Shown: positions 42,252 through 55,562 of the stretch, piece after piece | How positions within the stretch are numbered: position 1 is the stretch's first letter | Layout: the number at the start of each line of letters is the position of its first letter | Assembly (NCBI RefSeq): GCF_900105585.1 | Contig: NZ_FNRT01000002.1 | Span: forward strand, 620,001-684,000 | DNA: 64,000 bases | Origin: Nocardioides exalbidus | Lineage (GTDB): Bacteria > Actinomycetota > Actinomycetes > Propionibacteriales > Nocardioidaceae | Direction of reading: 5' to 3' | Program-made: the position numbers and the translations under genes | The notes under the pieces: model-generated | Told to the model about the DNA's origin: nothing | The model's database searches: none | The model's input: the letters and a program-made list of their open reading frames with translations, nothing else

Positions 42252-43796
42252 TCAGCTGAGCGGCTCGCCCGACGCCGGCGCGGGGGTCGACGGCGTGGCC
42301 TCCGACAGGGACGGCGCCTCGGTGCGGGCGTACTTCTGGATCAGTGCCTCCACGTCGAGGCCGGTGGTGGTCTTCAGCAGCTCCATCGTCTGGACGAAGT
42401 TGTTGGTGACCTGCTTGGGCAGCTCGCCGGCACCGTCGGCGGAGATGACGGTGAGCTTGTCGATGCCGGACATCGGGCGGGCCAGCTCGGCGGCGACCTT
42501 GGGCATGACCTCGATGAGCATCTGCAGGACGGCGGCCTCGTTGTAGCCGGCGAAGGCGGCGGCCTTCTTGTCCATGGCCTCGGCCTCCGCGTTTCCGGCG
42601 GCGAGGATCGCGGCGGCCCTGGCCTCACCCTCGGCGCGGGTGGCGTCGGCCTCGGCGACACGGCGGGCCTTCTCGGCCTCACCGCGCTTGGCACCCTCGA
42701 TGGCCTCGGCCTCGGCGAGCGCCGAACGACGGGACTTCTCACCCTCACCGGTCAGGCGGGCCTTCTCGGCCTCCGCCTCGGCGTTGGCGATCGAGGAGGC
42801 CTTGCGCGCCTCGGCCTCGAGGATCTCGGAGCTGCGGCGACCCTGGGCCTCGGTCTCGACGCGGTAGCGCTCGGCGTCGGCGGGCTTGCGGACCTCGGTG
42901 TCGAGCTGGCGCTCCTTGAGCGCGGCCTGCCGCACGGCGACCTTCTCCTGCTCGAGCAGGATCGCCTGGTCGCGGTCGGCCTGGGCGAGCGGTCCGGCGG
43001 CGGACGCCTGGGCGTTGGCCGCGTCGGTCTCGGCCTTGATCTCCGCGCTCTTGAGCGCGAGCGCACGCTGGGTGATCGCGATCTCCTGCTCCGCGGCGAT
43101 GCGCGCCTGCTCCGCGGCCTGGCGGGCGTTGGCCTCGGCGATGGAGGCGAGCTGGTTGAGCTTGGCGGCCTCCGGGCGTCCGAGGTCGGCGAGGTAGGAG
43201 CCGTCGTCGGTGATGTCCTGGATCTGGAAGGTGTCGAGCACGAGCCCCTGGCCGGTCAGCGACGACTCGGACTCCTCGGCGACGCGCTGGGCGAAGGCCG
43301 CGCGGTCGCGGATGATCTGCTCGACCGACATCGAGCCGACGATGGAGCGCAGCGCACCGGCGAGCACCTCCTGGGTGAAGGTCTCGATCTCCTGCTGCTG
43401 GGACAGGAAGCGCTGACCGGCGGCGCGGATCGAGTCCTCGTTGCCGCCGACCTTGACCAGCGCGACGCCGTCGAGGTTGAGCTTGATGCCCTGGCCCGAC
43501 ACGGCGCCGCGGATCTGCACCGAGATCCGGCGCGAGGAGAGGTCGAGGGTGGCGAGCCGCTGCACGAACGGGATGACGAACACGCCGCCGCCCATGACCA
43601 CCTTCTGGCCGGACAGGTCGGTGGAGATCTCACCCGTCTCCGGGTTGCGCACCTCACCCTTGCCCTTGCGTCCGGTGATGATGAACGACTCGTTGGGGCC
43701 GGCGACCTTGTAGCGCGTGGTGACCAGCAGCGCGAGCAGCACCAGGAGGACGACGAGGCCGATCACCGAGGTGACGACCGGGGACAGATCAAGCAT
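42252..43796 (-). CDS. flotillin-like SPFH-domain protein
   Basis: 514 residues. An N-terminal TM helix (about 5-27) is followed by an SPFH/Band-7 domain (about 30-230: YKVAGPNESFIITGRKGKGE, GGVFVIPFVQRLATLDL). A long Ala/Glu-rich coiled coil follows (EAEARKASSIANAEAEAEKA and similar), then a C-terminal flotillin segment (MDKKAAAFAGYNEAAVLQML). Flotillins form membrane microdomain scaffolds. The ATG at 43796 has AAGGAG upstream. It pairs with the NfeD-like gene 66 bp upstream, the usual partner. Confidence 0.9.
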   Translation of the reverse strand: MLDLSPVVTSVIGLVVLLVLLALLVTTRYKVAGPNESFIITGRKGKGEVRNPETGEISTDLSGQKVVMGGGVFVIPFVQRLATLDLSSRRISVQIRGAVSGQGIKLNLDGVALVKVGGNEDSIRAAGQRFLSQQQEIETFTQEVLAGALRSIVGSMSVEQIIRDRAAFAQRVAEESESSLTGQGLVLDTFQIQDITDDGSYLADLGRPEAAKLNQLASIAEANARQAAEQARIAAEQEIAITQRALALKSAEIKAETDAANAQASAAGPLAQADRDQAILLEQEKVAVRQAALKERQLDTEVRKPADAERYRVETEAQGRRSSEILEAEARKASSIANAEAEAEKARLTGEGEKSRRSALAEAEAIEGAKRGEAEKARRVAEADATRAEGEARAAAILAAGNAEAEAMDKKAAAFAGYNEAAVLQMLIEVMPKVAAELARPMSGIDKLTVISADGAGELPKQVTNNFVQTMELLKTTTGLDVEALIQKYARTEAPSLSEATPSTPAPASGEPLS

Positions 43797-43862
43797 GGAC
43801 AGGGCTCCTTGAGATGCGGAGGGACGCGGACACACGGGGGTTCAGGGGTGGATCGGGGTGGT

Positions 43863-44360
43863 TCACGGGAGGAACAGCGGCTCGACCTGCACGGCCGTGG
43901 GCGAGATGACCTGGGTGACGCTGACCTGGGTGCCGGCAGGGACGGGCACGCTGGAGCGCGCGTTGAGCCTCGTGAGGTGCCCGCCGACGCTGATGGACAC
44001 CACGCCGAGGCCGCCCTCGGGGATGTCGCTGACGACCCGGCCGATCTTCTCGACCATGTCGGAGGTGCGGACGGTGTCGGTCTCGCCGTCGCCGTGCAGG
44101 AACGCCGACGCCTTCGCCGCGCCCCAGCCCAGCAGGATGCCGAGCACGAGGCCGACGACCACGGCCACCGAGGTCGAGCCGGTGACCGACAGGGTGATCG
44201 CGCCGCCGAAGCCGAGTGCGCCGAGGAAGCCGGCGAGGGCCTCGGTCGAGAAGAAGCCCGCGCTCAGTCCCTCGAAGGCGCCGTCGAAGATGTCACCGAC
44301 GACCAGCGCCACGAGCAGCAGCACGACGCCGACGGCGCCGACCACCAGGAACACGGTCAC
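43863..44360 (-). CDS. NfeD-like membrane protein, flotillin partner
   Basis: 165 residues, GTG start after GGGGGAGG. Two or three hydrophobic helices occupy residues 1-85 (VGAVGVVLLLVALVVGDIF; GGAITLSVTGSTSVAVVVGL). A C-terminal soluble OB-like beta domain (about 100-165) contains MVEKIGRVVSDIPEGGLGVV and VSVTQVISPTAVQVE. This short NfeD form lacks the protease domain and typically accompanies flotillin, which lies just downstream. Confidence 0.82.
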   Translation of the reverse strand: MTVFLVVGAVGVVLLLVALVVGDIFDGAFEGLSAGFFSTEALAGFLGALGFGGAITLSVTGSTSVAVVVGLVLGILLGWGAAKASAFLHGDGETDTVRTSDMVEKIGRVVSDIPEGGLGVVSISVGGHLTRLNARSSVPVPAGTQVSVTQVISPTAVQVEPLFLP

Positions 44361-44478
44361 GATGCCTCCCCCAGGTCACCAGCGGCATGGTTGCCGCGCA
44401 CAACATAGCGGCACTCTTCCCCGTCCGGACCGGTTCATGCCACCCGGTGCGGACCCCGTTGTCGGCGGGCGGGAGGCG

Positions 44479-45384
44479 TCACCCGACGACGTGCACGCCG
44501 GCGACCGGACCCGTCGCGGTGAGGACGACGCGGTGGCCGGCCGCGGCCAGCCCGATGCCCGTCGCGTGGGCGCCGTCGGCGGAGTCGCACAGGAACACGA
44601 CCGTCGGGCCGGAGCCGCTGACGATGCCGCGCAGCGCACCCTCGGACTCACCGAGGTCGATGAGGTCGCCGAGCTCGGGGCGCAGGTCGATGGCGGGCTC
44701 CTGGAGGTCGTTGTGGAGCGCGCGGGCCACGCGCACGACCTCACCGGTGGCGAGCGCCTCGAGCAGCAGGTCGGCGGACAGCGGGACCTCGGGGGCGTCG
44801 GGTCGCATCGCGTCGAAGTGCCGGTAGACGGCGGGCGTCGACAGCCCCTCGGCGGACGGCACCGCCACCCACCACCACGGGCCGGCGTCGTCGACGGGCG
44901 TCACGATCTCGCCACGACCCACGCCCCGCGCCGTCCCACCCACGAGGGAGAAGGGGACGTCGCTGCCGAGCTCGGCGGCCAGGGCCAGGAGGTCGTCGTC
45001 GCTGGTCTCGAGGTCGTGCAGGCGGTCGACGGCGACGAGCGCCGCGGCCGCGTCGGCTGACCCGCCGGCCATCCCTCCGGCGAGCGGGATCGACTTGTCG
45101 AGCACCAGGTCGAGGGGCAGCTCGCGGCCGTGGTGCCGCTCCATCGCGGCGACCGCCTTGCGGATGATGTTGTCGTCGCCGTCGGTCAGCCCGGCGAGGT
45201 CGACGTAGTCGGCCACGCGCATGGAGAGCTGCACGTCGGCCGCCTCGGCGACCGCGAGGTCGTCGTAGATCGAGATCGCCTGGTAGACCGTGTCGAGCGG
45301 GTGGAAGCCGTCCTCGCGCGCCCGGCCGACGCCGAGGTGCAGGTTGATCTTGGCCGGAGCACGCACGGTGAGGTCGTGGGTCAC
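44479..45384 (-). CDS. ispE: 4-diphosphocytidyl-2-C-methyl-D-erythritol kinase
   Basis: A GHMP kinase of the MEP isoprenoid pathway, 301 residues. The N-terminal [20 protein letters not shown] and the ATP loop [17 protein letters not shown] are diagnostic, and [13 protein letters not shown] is the third GHMP motif. A GTG at 45384 overlaps the rsmA stop (GTGA type); the adjacent GTG at 45387 is an equally close alternative. The rsmA-ispE coupling is standard in actinobacteria. Confidence 0.94.
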   Translation of the reverse strand: MTHDLTVRAPAKINLHLGVGRAREDGFHPLDTVYQAISIYDDLAVAEAADVQLSMRVADYVDLAGLTDGDDNIIRKAVAAMERHHGRELPLDLVLDKSIPLAGGMAGGSADAAAALVAVDRLHDLETSDDDLLALAAELGSDVPFSLVGGTARGVGRGEIVTPVDDAGPWWWVAVPSAEGLSTPAVYRHFDAMRPDAPEVPLSADLLLEALATGEVVRVARALHNDLQEPAIDLRPELGDLIDLGESEGALRGIVSGSGPTVVFLCDSADGAHATGIGLAAAGHRVVLTATGPVAGVHVVG

Positions 45385-46256
45385 CACGCGATGCCCGCCT
45401 CCGTCAGGCCCTCGGCGATCCGGGCGAAGTCGTCGACGTCGAGCACCTCTCCGCGGGCGGTCGGGTCGACGCCGGCCTGCTCCAGGGCGGCGGTCGCGGC
45501 CTCGGCCGACCCGGCCAGGCCGCGCAGCGCGGCGCGCACCTGCTTGCGGCGCTGGGCGAAGGCGGCGTCCACGACGGCGAAGACCTGCTCGCGCGTGGCG
45601 GTGGTCCGCGGCGGGTCGGTCCGGGTCCAGGCGACGAGCCCCGAGTCGACGTTGGGCGCCGGCCAGAACACGTTGCGACCGATCGCGCCGGCACGTCGTA
45701 CGTCGGCGAACCACGCCGCCTTCACGCTGGGCACGCCGTAGGTCTTCGAGCCCGGGCGCGCGGCGAGCCGGTCGGCGACCTCGGCCTGCACCATCACCAG
45801 CCCGCGCTCGAGCGAGGGCAGCAGCGTGAGCAGGTGGATCAGCACCGGGACGGAGACGTTGTAGGGCAGGTTGGCGACGAGGGCGGTCGGCGGCGGGCCG
45901 GGGACCGCCTCGATCCGCATCGCGTCGGCCAGCACGACCTCGAAGCCGTCAGCCTGCCCGGGGGCGTAGGACGCGATGGTGGCCGGCAGCCGCTCGGCGA
46001 GCAGCGGGTCGACCTCGATGGCGATGACGCGCTGCGCGACCTCGAGGAGGGCGAGCGTCAGCGACCCGAGGCCGGGACCGACCTCGACCACGACGTCGTC
46101 GCCGGTGATGCCGGACTCGCGCACGATCCGGCGGACGGTGTTGGCGTCGATCACGAAGTTCTGCCCGCGCTGCTTGGTCGGGCGGAGGTCGAGCTCGGCG
46201 GCCAGCTGACGCACCTCGGCGGGCCCGAGGAGCCTCGGGCCCGGGTTGGTCGTCAT
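45381..46256 (-). CDS. rsmA: 16S rRNA (adenine-N6,N6)-dimethyltransferase A
   Basis: RsmA/KsgA, 291 residues, dimethylates two adjacent adenines in the 3' hairpin of 16S rRNA. The N-terminal [23 protein letters not shown] motif [17 protein letters not shown] and catalytic NLPYN are all present. C-terminal [19 protein letters not shown] is typical. The ATG at 46256 begins the family N-terminus. It is coupled to ispE by a 4-bp overlap; the usual upstream neighbour rpf is separated by two inserted genes. Confidence 0.95.
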   Translation of the reverse strand: MTTNPGPRLLGPAEVRQLAAELDLRPTKQRGQNFVIDANTVRRIVRESGITGDDVVVEVGPGLGSLTLALLEVAQRVIAIEVDPLLAERLPATIASYAPGQADGFEVVLADAMRIEAVPGPPPTALVANLPYNVSVPVLIHLLTLLPSLERGLVMVQAEVADRLAARPGSKTYGVPSVKAAWFADVRRAGAIGRNVFWPAPNVDSGLVAWTRTDPPRTTATREQVFAVVDAAFAQRRKQVRAALRGLAGSAEAATAALEQAGVDPTARGEVLDVDDFARIAEGLTEAGIAW

Positions 46257-46267
46257 GGAGCGGAAGC

Positions 46268-47602
46268 CTAGTCGGGGACCGGTCCCACGGAGGAGGCGAC
46301 GCGGGCCTGCAGCCGCTGGCGTACGCCGTCGAGCCAGTCGCCGACGCTGCGGCGGGCCTCGGGCGTGCCGGGGTAGCGGCAGCGCAGGTGCAGGCCGGTG
46401 GCGTTGACCACGAACCAGATCATCACGCCGTCGGTGCGCACCACGGCGGAGACGTGCTGGGGCTCGAGCCCGGGAGGTACGGCGACGGGGAGCCGGCGGT
46501 TGTCGAGCCAGGAGACGGCGAAGTTGCCGGGCGTCATGGGCATCCCGCCGTAGGGCGCCATGATCGGCTCGAGCGGGTGCGAGCCGAGGACCACCGCCTC
46601 CTTGACCGCGCGGTGGCACGCCGCGGGGTCGGGCGAGGGCACCTCGATGACCGAGTTGGTGATGAACCAGCCGACCGAGTCGTGCCAGCGGTCGTCGTAC
46701 CTGCTGTGCACCGGGAAGATCGCCCGCAGCGGCGCGGGCGCCCCGGCCAGGTCGTCGGCCGTCGCGCACGACTCGGCGAGGGAGACCGCCAGCATGCTGG
46801 CCCCGATCCCCCGGCAGTGCTCCTCGAAGCGGGCGAGCTGCTCGTAGTCGAGGACGTCGTGCACCTCGACCACGGCGGTGCGCGGCTCGCTGAGGTCGCC
46901 GAGCGACAGCGGGAACGTCGGCATGGCGCCGTCGCCGGCGTCGAGGATCTCGCGCCAGCGGGCGACCACGTCCTCGGGGACCGGCGGCCGCGAGGCGAGC
47001 TCGTGGGTGTGGTCGGAGAAGGCCGGTGCGGGCGGCAGGTCCGCGCCGGGGGCGCGACCGGCGGTGAGGTCGTCGAGGCAGGTGGTCAGGTCGCGCACGA
47101 GCACGAGCAGCGACCACGCGTCGACGTGCGAGTGGTCGGCGGCGATGACGATCGACGGCGGGCCGTCGGCGGGCTGGACCACGCAGAGGCGGTGGGAGGG
47201 ACGGGCGAACGGCGCGCACGCCTCGTCGAGGACCTCGCGCAGCCGGTCGCGGATGCCGACGCCGGGCTGGGCGGGGTGGTCGACCCAGCCGCCGCGGCGC
47301 AGCTCGATCTCGTGGAGCACCACCGAGCGCGGCGGTCGCGCGACGAAGGCCGACCGCAGCGTGCCGTGCCGTTGCACGACCGCCTCCCAGGCCTGCGCGA
47401 GGCGGTCGTCGTCGACCGGCTCGGGGAGCCTGAAGGCGACGGCCATCCACGACCCGCGGCGCTGGCCCTCGAGCACGTGGCGCCGCTGGTCGAAGGAGAC
47501 CGGCAGCTCGCGGGTGTGGCCGACGCCGCCGCTCCGCTTCAGGACGTGGCTGCGCAGCTGCCCCTCGGGCAGGTGCACCTGGTCCACGATGGTGAGCCGC
47601 AT
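46268..47602 (-). CDS. stand-alone condensation-domain protein
   Basis: 444 residues of the NRPS condensation/PapA acyltransferase superfamily. The active-site motif reads DHSHVDAW (156-163): the second His and the Asp of HHxxxDG are kept (H157, D161), while the first His is Asp and Gly is Ala. [12 protein letters not shown] and SWLDNRRLP match the C-terminal half of the fold. No adenylation or carrier domain is nearby, so it may transfer an acyl group as PapA proteins do. The ATG at 47602 lies about 9 bp after a TACACT box (minus strand), which suggests a leaderless start. It lies 11 bp upstream of rsmA. Confidence 0.78.
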   Translation of the reverse strand: MRLTIVDQVHLPEGQLRSHVLKRSGGVGHTRELPVSFDQRRHVLEGQRRGSWMAVAFRLPEPVDDDRLAQAWEAVVQRHGTLRSAFVARPPRSVVLHEIELRRGGWVDHPAQPGVGIRDRLREVLDEACAPFARPSHRLCVVQPADGPPSIVIAADHSHVDAWSLLVLVRDLTTCLDDLTAGRAPGADLPPAPAFSDHTHELASRPPVPEDVVARWREILDAGDGAMPTFPLSLGDLSEPRTAVVEVHDVLDYEQLARFEEHCRGIGASMLAVSLAESCATADDLAGAPAPLRAIFPVHSRYDDRWHDSVGWFITNSVIEVPSPDPAACHRAVKEAVVLGSHPLEPIMAPYGGMPMTPGNFAVSWLDNRRLPVAVPPGLEPQHVSAVVRTDGVMIWFVVNATGLHLRCRYPGTPEARRSVGDWLDGVRQRLQARVASSVGPVPD

Positions 47603-47685
47603 CACGACGGAGTGTAGGCAGCCCGTCGACGCTCCTAGGATGAGCACCCCGGCTGTTCGCCCTCCCGTCACCTCCGAGGAGCACC

Positions 47686-50782
<3,097 letters not shown>

Positions 50783-51579
50783 GCCTGGCGACCTCGGCGA
50801 TCGCCTCCTTGCGGGTCGAGCCCGACTCCTCGAGCCCGGCGACCGCGGCGCGCAGCGAGCCCGGGTCGCTCTCCACGGCGGGGGCGCCGCTCGAGCCCTC
50901 GACGACGATGGTGACCTCGCCGCGCACGCCCTCCGACGCCCACGCCACGAGCTCGCCGAGCGGGCCGCGGCGCACCTCCTCGTGGGTCTTGGTCAGCTCG
51001 CGGCACACGGCGGCGGGCCGGTCGTCGCCGAGCGCCTCGGCCATCGCGGCGAGCGCGGCCTCGGTGCGGTGCGGCGCCTCGAAGAAGACCATCGTGCGCT
51101 CCTCGGCCGCGAGCGCGGCGAGCCGGCGACCGCGCTCCCCCGCCTTGCGAGGCAGGAAGCCCTCGAAGCAGAACCGGTCGACCGGCAGGCCGCTGACGGC
51201 GAGGGCGGTGAGCACGGCGCTGGGGCCGGGGACGGCGGTGACGCGGACGTCGTGCTCGACCGCCGCGGCCACCAGCCGGTAGCCCGGGTCGGAGACGCTC
51301 GGCATTCCGGCGTCGGTGACCAGCACGACCCGGTCGCCGGCGAGCAGCGCCTCGAGCAGCGCGGGGGTGCGGGCCTGCTCGTTGCCCTCGAAGTACGACA
51401 CGACGCGGCCGGACAGCGTGATCCCGAGGTCGGCGCACAGCCGCTTGAGGCGGCGGGTGTCCTCCGCCGCGACGACGTCGGCACCGGACAGCTCGGCCGC
51501 GAGCCGCGGCGGGGCGTCGCCGGCCTGCCCGATCGGGGTGCCCGCGAGGACCAGGACGCCTGACATGCGTCCGATCATC

Positions 51580-53343
51580 TCAGGGTCGAGGACGCACCTT
51601 GAACCACCAGGTCTTCGTCGCCTTGTTGCCCGCGGTGTCGCGGACCACGAGGCGGACGACGTGGCGCCCGGGCGCGAGGGCCTTCGTCGACCTCCACGTC
51701 ACCAGCCCGCGCTTCGCGTCGTACCTCAGCCCCGCAGCCTTGCGGCCGTCGACGCGGAGCACGACGTCCTTCTTCCGCACCGCCGAGTCGCGGTCGCGTA
51801 CCCGGACCCGGATGGTCGGTCGGGCGCTGGCCGACGTCCCCCTCGGGCCGAGCTGCGAGATCCGCGGCGGGGTGGAGTCGACGACCGGCACGGCCGGCGG
51901 GACCGGCGGGGGCGTCGGGGTGGGCCTGCCGCCTCCCACGACGACCTGGACGCTGTCGCTCACCGACGTGTGACCGGCGTGCGCGCCGGAGCCGTGGGTC
52001 ACGGTGACGGTCGCGGTGTAGGTGCCGGGCGCGGCGTAGGTGTGGTCGGGGTCGGCACCGGTCGCGGTCGTTCCGTCACCGAAGCTCCAGACGTAGACGA
52101 GGTCGGAGGTGCTCGGCGCGAGGTCGGCGCAGGCGAGGCGGCGCGACGCCATGGCCGGGTCGTGGACCACGAGCGAGACGGCCTTGGCGCTCGCCCGCAC
52201 CGGCTTGGTGACCTCGACCAGCCCGCTCGCGCCACCGGCACCGGTGGTGAAGAGCGGCCAGATCTCGTTGACCTCGGCGAAGGGCTGCGTCTCGTCGAAG
52301 CGGTAGTGCACTCCCCCGTCGCCGACACCGCACGGCTGCTCGTGGACGTGGACCTGGTTGTAGGACGTGCTCGGCTTGGCTCCGGTCACGCTCAGTGAGG
52401 TGTACGTCGACACGCGACGGCGCACCATCGTCGCCTCGCCGGCCAGGGGCCCGTCGGCGGACGTCCAGGCGGCGAAGGGCGCGAGGGTCCCGCGGGTGGT
52501 CACCTGCGTGGAGAAGGCGGCGGTCAGCGACGGGCCGCCGGCGGCGAGCGCGTCGATCTCGGGGAGCGCGTCGTCGGCCGGCGGCTCAGTGGTGCCGCCG
52601 CCGCCCGTGACGGTGATCGGGAAGTCCTGGGCGTAGAGGCCACCGCGCCCGTCGCTGACGCGCAGCCGGACGACGTACTGGCCCGGGGCCACGTAGTCGT
52701 GCATGGCGTGGTTGTCGGAGGAGCGGGCACCGGCGACGCCGAAGTCCCAGGAGATGTTCAGCGGGTCGCCGTCGGCGTCGGTCGCGTTCGCGGTCGCGTG
52801 CAGGACGTTGGTCGTGACGGTGTCGAGCGCGACGACCGGGCTCGCTGTCGGCGCCGTGTTGTTCGCGTCGTCGGTGACGACGACCGTGCCCGACATGGTG
52901 GTGCCGTGCAGGGAGCACCAGTAGTTGTAGGTGCCGACCTCGTCGAAGGTGTGGGTGAACGTCGTGTCGCTGCCGTCGCCGGGAGCCCAGTCCGCCGAGA
53001 AGTCCCATGCCTCGTCCCAGGGGTCGCGGGGAGGCAGGGAGACGAGGTCGTGGGCCTGGCTGGCCCGGTCGAACTGCCACTCGACGGTGTCGCCGACCGC
53101 GATCGTGACGATGTTCCTGCCCGTGTCGACCGACTCCCAGCGGTTGAGCCCGGACGTCCCGGTGGCCGGGTCGATCGCGTCGACCACCCAGGTGCGACCC
53201 GCGGCCGCGGCACTCGTCGAGCCCGTCGAGGCCGTCGCGGCGACCCAGGCCCCGGGCAGGACCGCGCAGACCAGCGCGAGCACCGTGAGGACGGTGCGCG
53301 TCCTCGAGGTGGGACGTGCGGCGGACCGGGCGGCGCGTGGCAT
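51580..53343 (-). CDS. secreted cupredoxin/PKD-domain protein
   Basis: 587 residues with a signal peptide (about 1-35) after MPRAARSAARPTSRTRTV. A plastocyanin-like copper domain (about 45-165) has a His in QAHDLVSLP and the Cys-His-Met cluster YNYWCSLHGTTMSG. One PKD domain follows (about 170-255, ITWDFG-type), then a region with a Cys pair, another PKD-like part (SFGDGTTATGADPDHTYAAP) and a C-terminal Ig-like domain. The stop is 1 bp from the rsmI start, so these are on one transcript. Copper binding is inferred from the ligand set. Confidence 0.78.
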   Translation of the reverse strand: MPRAARSAARPTSRTRTVLTVLALVCAVLPGAWVAATASTGSTSAAAAGRTWVVDAIDPATGTSGLNRWESVDTGRNIVTIAVGDTVEWQFDRASQAHDLVSLPPRDPWDEAWDFSADWAPGDGSDTTFTHTFDEVGTYNYWCSLHGTTMSGTVVVTDDANNTAPTASPVVALDTVTTNVLHATANATDADGDPLNISWDFGVAGARSSDNHAMHDYVAPGQYVVRLRVSDGRGGLYAQDFPITVTGGGGTTEPPADDALPEIDALAAGGPSLTAAFSTQVTTRGTLAPFAAWTSADGPLAGEATMVRRRVSTYTSLSVTGAKPSTSYNQVHVHEQPCGVGDGGVHYRFDETQPFAEVNEIWPLFTTGAGGASGLVEVTKPVRASAKAVSLVVHDPAMASRRLACADLAPSTSDLVYVWSFGDGTTATGADPDHTYAAPGTYTATVTVTHGSGAHAGHTSVSDSVQVVVGGGRPTPTPPPVPPAVPVVDSTPPRISQLGPRGTSASARPTIRVRVRDRDSAVRKKDVVLRVDGRKAAGLRYDAKRGLVTWRSTKALAPGRHVVRLVVRDTAGNKATKTWWFKVRPRP

Positions 53344-53512
53344 GGAGACCTCTCGTCGGGGCGACCTGTCGAACGGAGTTCGCATGTCTGAATCAGTGGG
53401 ACGAGTCTCCGGTGTGGCCACCGTCACGTCAAGGCCGGACCGCCCGACGTGGGACGGGAGCGTGGCCGCGCGGGTCGGTCCCCGCGCGCGGAGGTCTGGT
53501 TAGAGTTCCCGC

Positions 53513-55093
53513 GTGACTCCGACTGCCGCCGAGCGGAACCGGCCGCGCTGGCGCTCGGAGGACCCGGCGCTCGGCTGGGTCGGGGCGATCTGCCTCGCCG
53601 CGCTGGCCTTCTTCCTGCGCCGGTGGCACCTCGGCACGCCGCACCAGTTCTCCTTCGACGAGACCTACTACGCCAAGGACGCCTGGTCGCTGCTCAACCA
53701 CGGCTACGTGCTGGGCTACGTCGACGACGCCGACAAGACGATCCTCAACGGCAACGTGATGGGGCTGTGGAAGGACGACCCGTCGATGATCGTCCACCCC
53801 GAGGTGGGCAAGTGGCTGATCGCGCTGGGCATCAAGGCGTGGGGCATGGACCCCACCGGCTGGCGGATGGCCTCGGCGATCGTCGGCTCGCTGATGGTCC
53901 TGGTGATGTGCCGCTTCGTGCGGCGCGTCACCGGCTCGACCGTGATCGGACTCGTCGCCGGCCTGCTGATCAGCATCGACGGCCTCCAGCTGGTGCTCTC
54001 GCGGCTGGCGCTGCTCGACATCTTCCTGGCCTTCTTCATCCTCTGCGGCGTGCACTGCGTCGTCGCCGACCGGCAGTGGCTGCGCGACCGCCTCGCGTCC
54101 GGACGGCACGGACGCGCGCTCGGCCTGTGGCGGCCGTGGCTCCTGCTGGGCGGGCTGATGTTCGGTCTGGCCTGCGGCACGAAGTGGTCGGCCGCCTACA
54201 CGCTGGCGGTCTTCGGCCTGCTCGCCTGGCTGTGGAGCGCCGGCGCGCGCCGGGCCTTCGGCCAGCGGCGACCGCTGCTCCGCTCGATCCTCCTCGACGG
54301 CGCGCCCGCCTTCCTCGCGCTGGTCGGCGTCGCGCTGGTGACCTATGTCGCCTCGTGGACCGGCTGGCTGATCCACGCCGACGCCTACGAGCAGACGCTC
54401 AGCAACACGCAGTACACGACGTACGAGGGCGGGAAGCAGTGGCCGACCGCGACCGAGCCGGACGCGGAGGGCCTCGGCGAGGTCACCCAGTCGCTGCGGT
54501 CGCTGTGGCACTACCACCACGACGTCTACGTGTTCCACAGCCACTTCCTCAACGACTCGACCCACATCTACGCCTCCAAGCCGTCGACCTGGCTGGTGAT
54601 GGGGCGACCCGTCGGCGTCGACGCACAGACCGACATCCAGCCCGGCTCGCAGGGCTGCGACGCGGCCAGCGGCTCGACCTGCATCCGGCAGATCCTGCTG
54701 CTCGGCAACCCCGTCATCTGGTGGGGCGGGTGCCTGGCGATGATCGCCTCGCTCCTCCTCTGGATCGGCGCACGCGACTGGCGCCACGGGGTCGCGGTCG
54801 TCGGGCTGGCGAGCACCTGGCTGCCGTGGTTCCTCTACGACGACCGGCCGATCTTCTTCTTCTACGCCATCGCCTGCCTGCCCTTCATGGTCCTCTCGAT
54901 CGCGCTCGCCATGGGGCACCTGCTCGGCTCCTCCGACGAGCCCACCCCCCGGCGCACGTTCGGGGTGGTCGTCGCCGGCAGCTACACCGTGCTGGCCCTG
55001 ATCGCGTTCGCGTGGTTCTGGCCGATCTGGACCGACGTGCTGCTGACCAAGTCGGAGTGGGACGCGCGGATCTGGTTCCGTCGCTGGATCTGA
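53513..55093 (+). CDS. pmt: dolichyl-phosphate-mannose-type protein O-mannosyltransferase
   Basis: 526 residues with about eleven TM helices, GT39 family. The catalytic Asp-Glu is at 49-50 in HQFSFDETYYAKDAWSLLNH. FLYDDRPIFFFYAIACLPFM and VPWF-like loops in the C-terminal half are typical of actinobacterial Pmt, which adds mannose to exported proteins using polyprenyl-phosphate-mannose. The GTG at 53513 lies 6 bp after a TAGAGT box, which suggests a leaderless message. It is divergent from the cupredoxin/PKD gene; pmt next to rsmI is the usual actinobacterial arrangement. Confidence 0.93.
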   Translation: MTPTAAERNRPRWRSEDPALGWVGAICLAALAFFLRRWHLGTPHQFSFDETYYAKDAWSLLNHGYVLGYVDDADKTILNGNVMGLWKDDPSMIVHPEVGKWLIALGIKAWGMDPTGWRMASAIVGSLMVLVMCRFVRRVTGSTVIGLVAGLLISIDGLQLVLSRLALLDIFLAFFILCGVHCVVADRQWLRDRLASGRHGRALGLWRPWLLLGGLMFGLACGTKWSAAYTLAVFGLLAWLWSAGARRAFGQRRPLLRSILLDGAPAFLALVGVALVTYVASWTGWLIHADAYEQTLSNTQYTTYEGGKQWPTATEPDAEGLGEVTQSLRSLWHYHHDVYVFHSHFLNDSTHIYASKPSTWLVMGRPVGVDAQTDIQPGSQGCDAASGSTCIRQILLLGNPVIWWGGCLAMIASLLLWIGARDWRHGVAVVGLASTWLPWFLYDDRPIFFFYAIACLPFMVLSIALAMGHLLGSSDEPTPRRTFGVVVAGSYTVLALIAFAWFWPIWTDVLLTKSEWDARIWFRRWI

Positions 55094-55253
55094 CCTGCGG
55101 AAACCGTCTCTCGAGCGCAGGCAAGTCGGCACGATCTTCCGAGTTTTCCTCAAGATGACCCGGAATTCGCATCTCGACCATTTCGCTGCGCCTGCACCGG
55201 GCGCACCATGAGTGGGACAGACCACTCGGGCCGAGCACAGTGAGGGGTGCGCG

Positions 55254-55487
55254 ATGGGTTCCACGATGCTGCACATCTGCCTCGAGACCGCGGGGGCGCC
55301 GAGGGCCGACGGCGAGCACGAGGCCGGCGACCGGTGGATCTGCGAGTGCGGGGGCAACTTCGTCTACCGCGAGGGCTTCAACGCCTCCCGCCCGGCGCAC
55401 TCGACCATGGGCTGGTGGCCGGCGCCGGCCATCCCGCGCCCGCGCAGCGCGATCGGCAACCTCCTCCTCGGGCCCCGCAAGGGCTGA
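55254..55487 (+). CDS. small hypothetical protein
   Basis: 77 residues starting MGSTMLHICLETAGAP with Cys-x-Cys in WICECGGNFVYREG and Trp-rich HSTMGWWPAPAIP. GAGGGG precedes the ATG at 55254. The cysteines and His might bind a metal, but no family is recognised. It stands alone between pmt and a convergent LysR gene. Confidence 0.5.
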   Translation: MGSTMLHICLETAGAPRADGEHEAGDRWICECGGNFVYREGFNASRPAHSTMGWWPAPAIPRPRSAIGNLLLGPRKG

Positions 55488-55562
55488 CCCGACCGGCGTC
55501 CACGACGCCGCCACCGACCGACAGGCCCCGTCCGGCCCCATACCGGACGGGGCCGTCGTACG

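Noticed and set aside
47636..47641. TAGGAT as -10 box for the alpha/beta hydrolase
   Set aside because: No -35-like hexamer at the proper distance and the start codon is 45 bp away with a good ribosome site, so the support is too weak.
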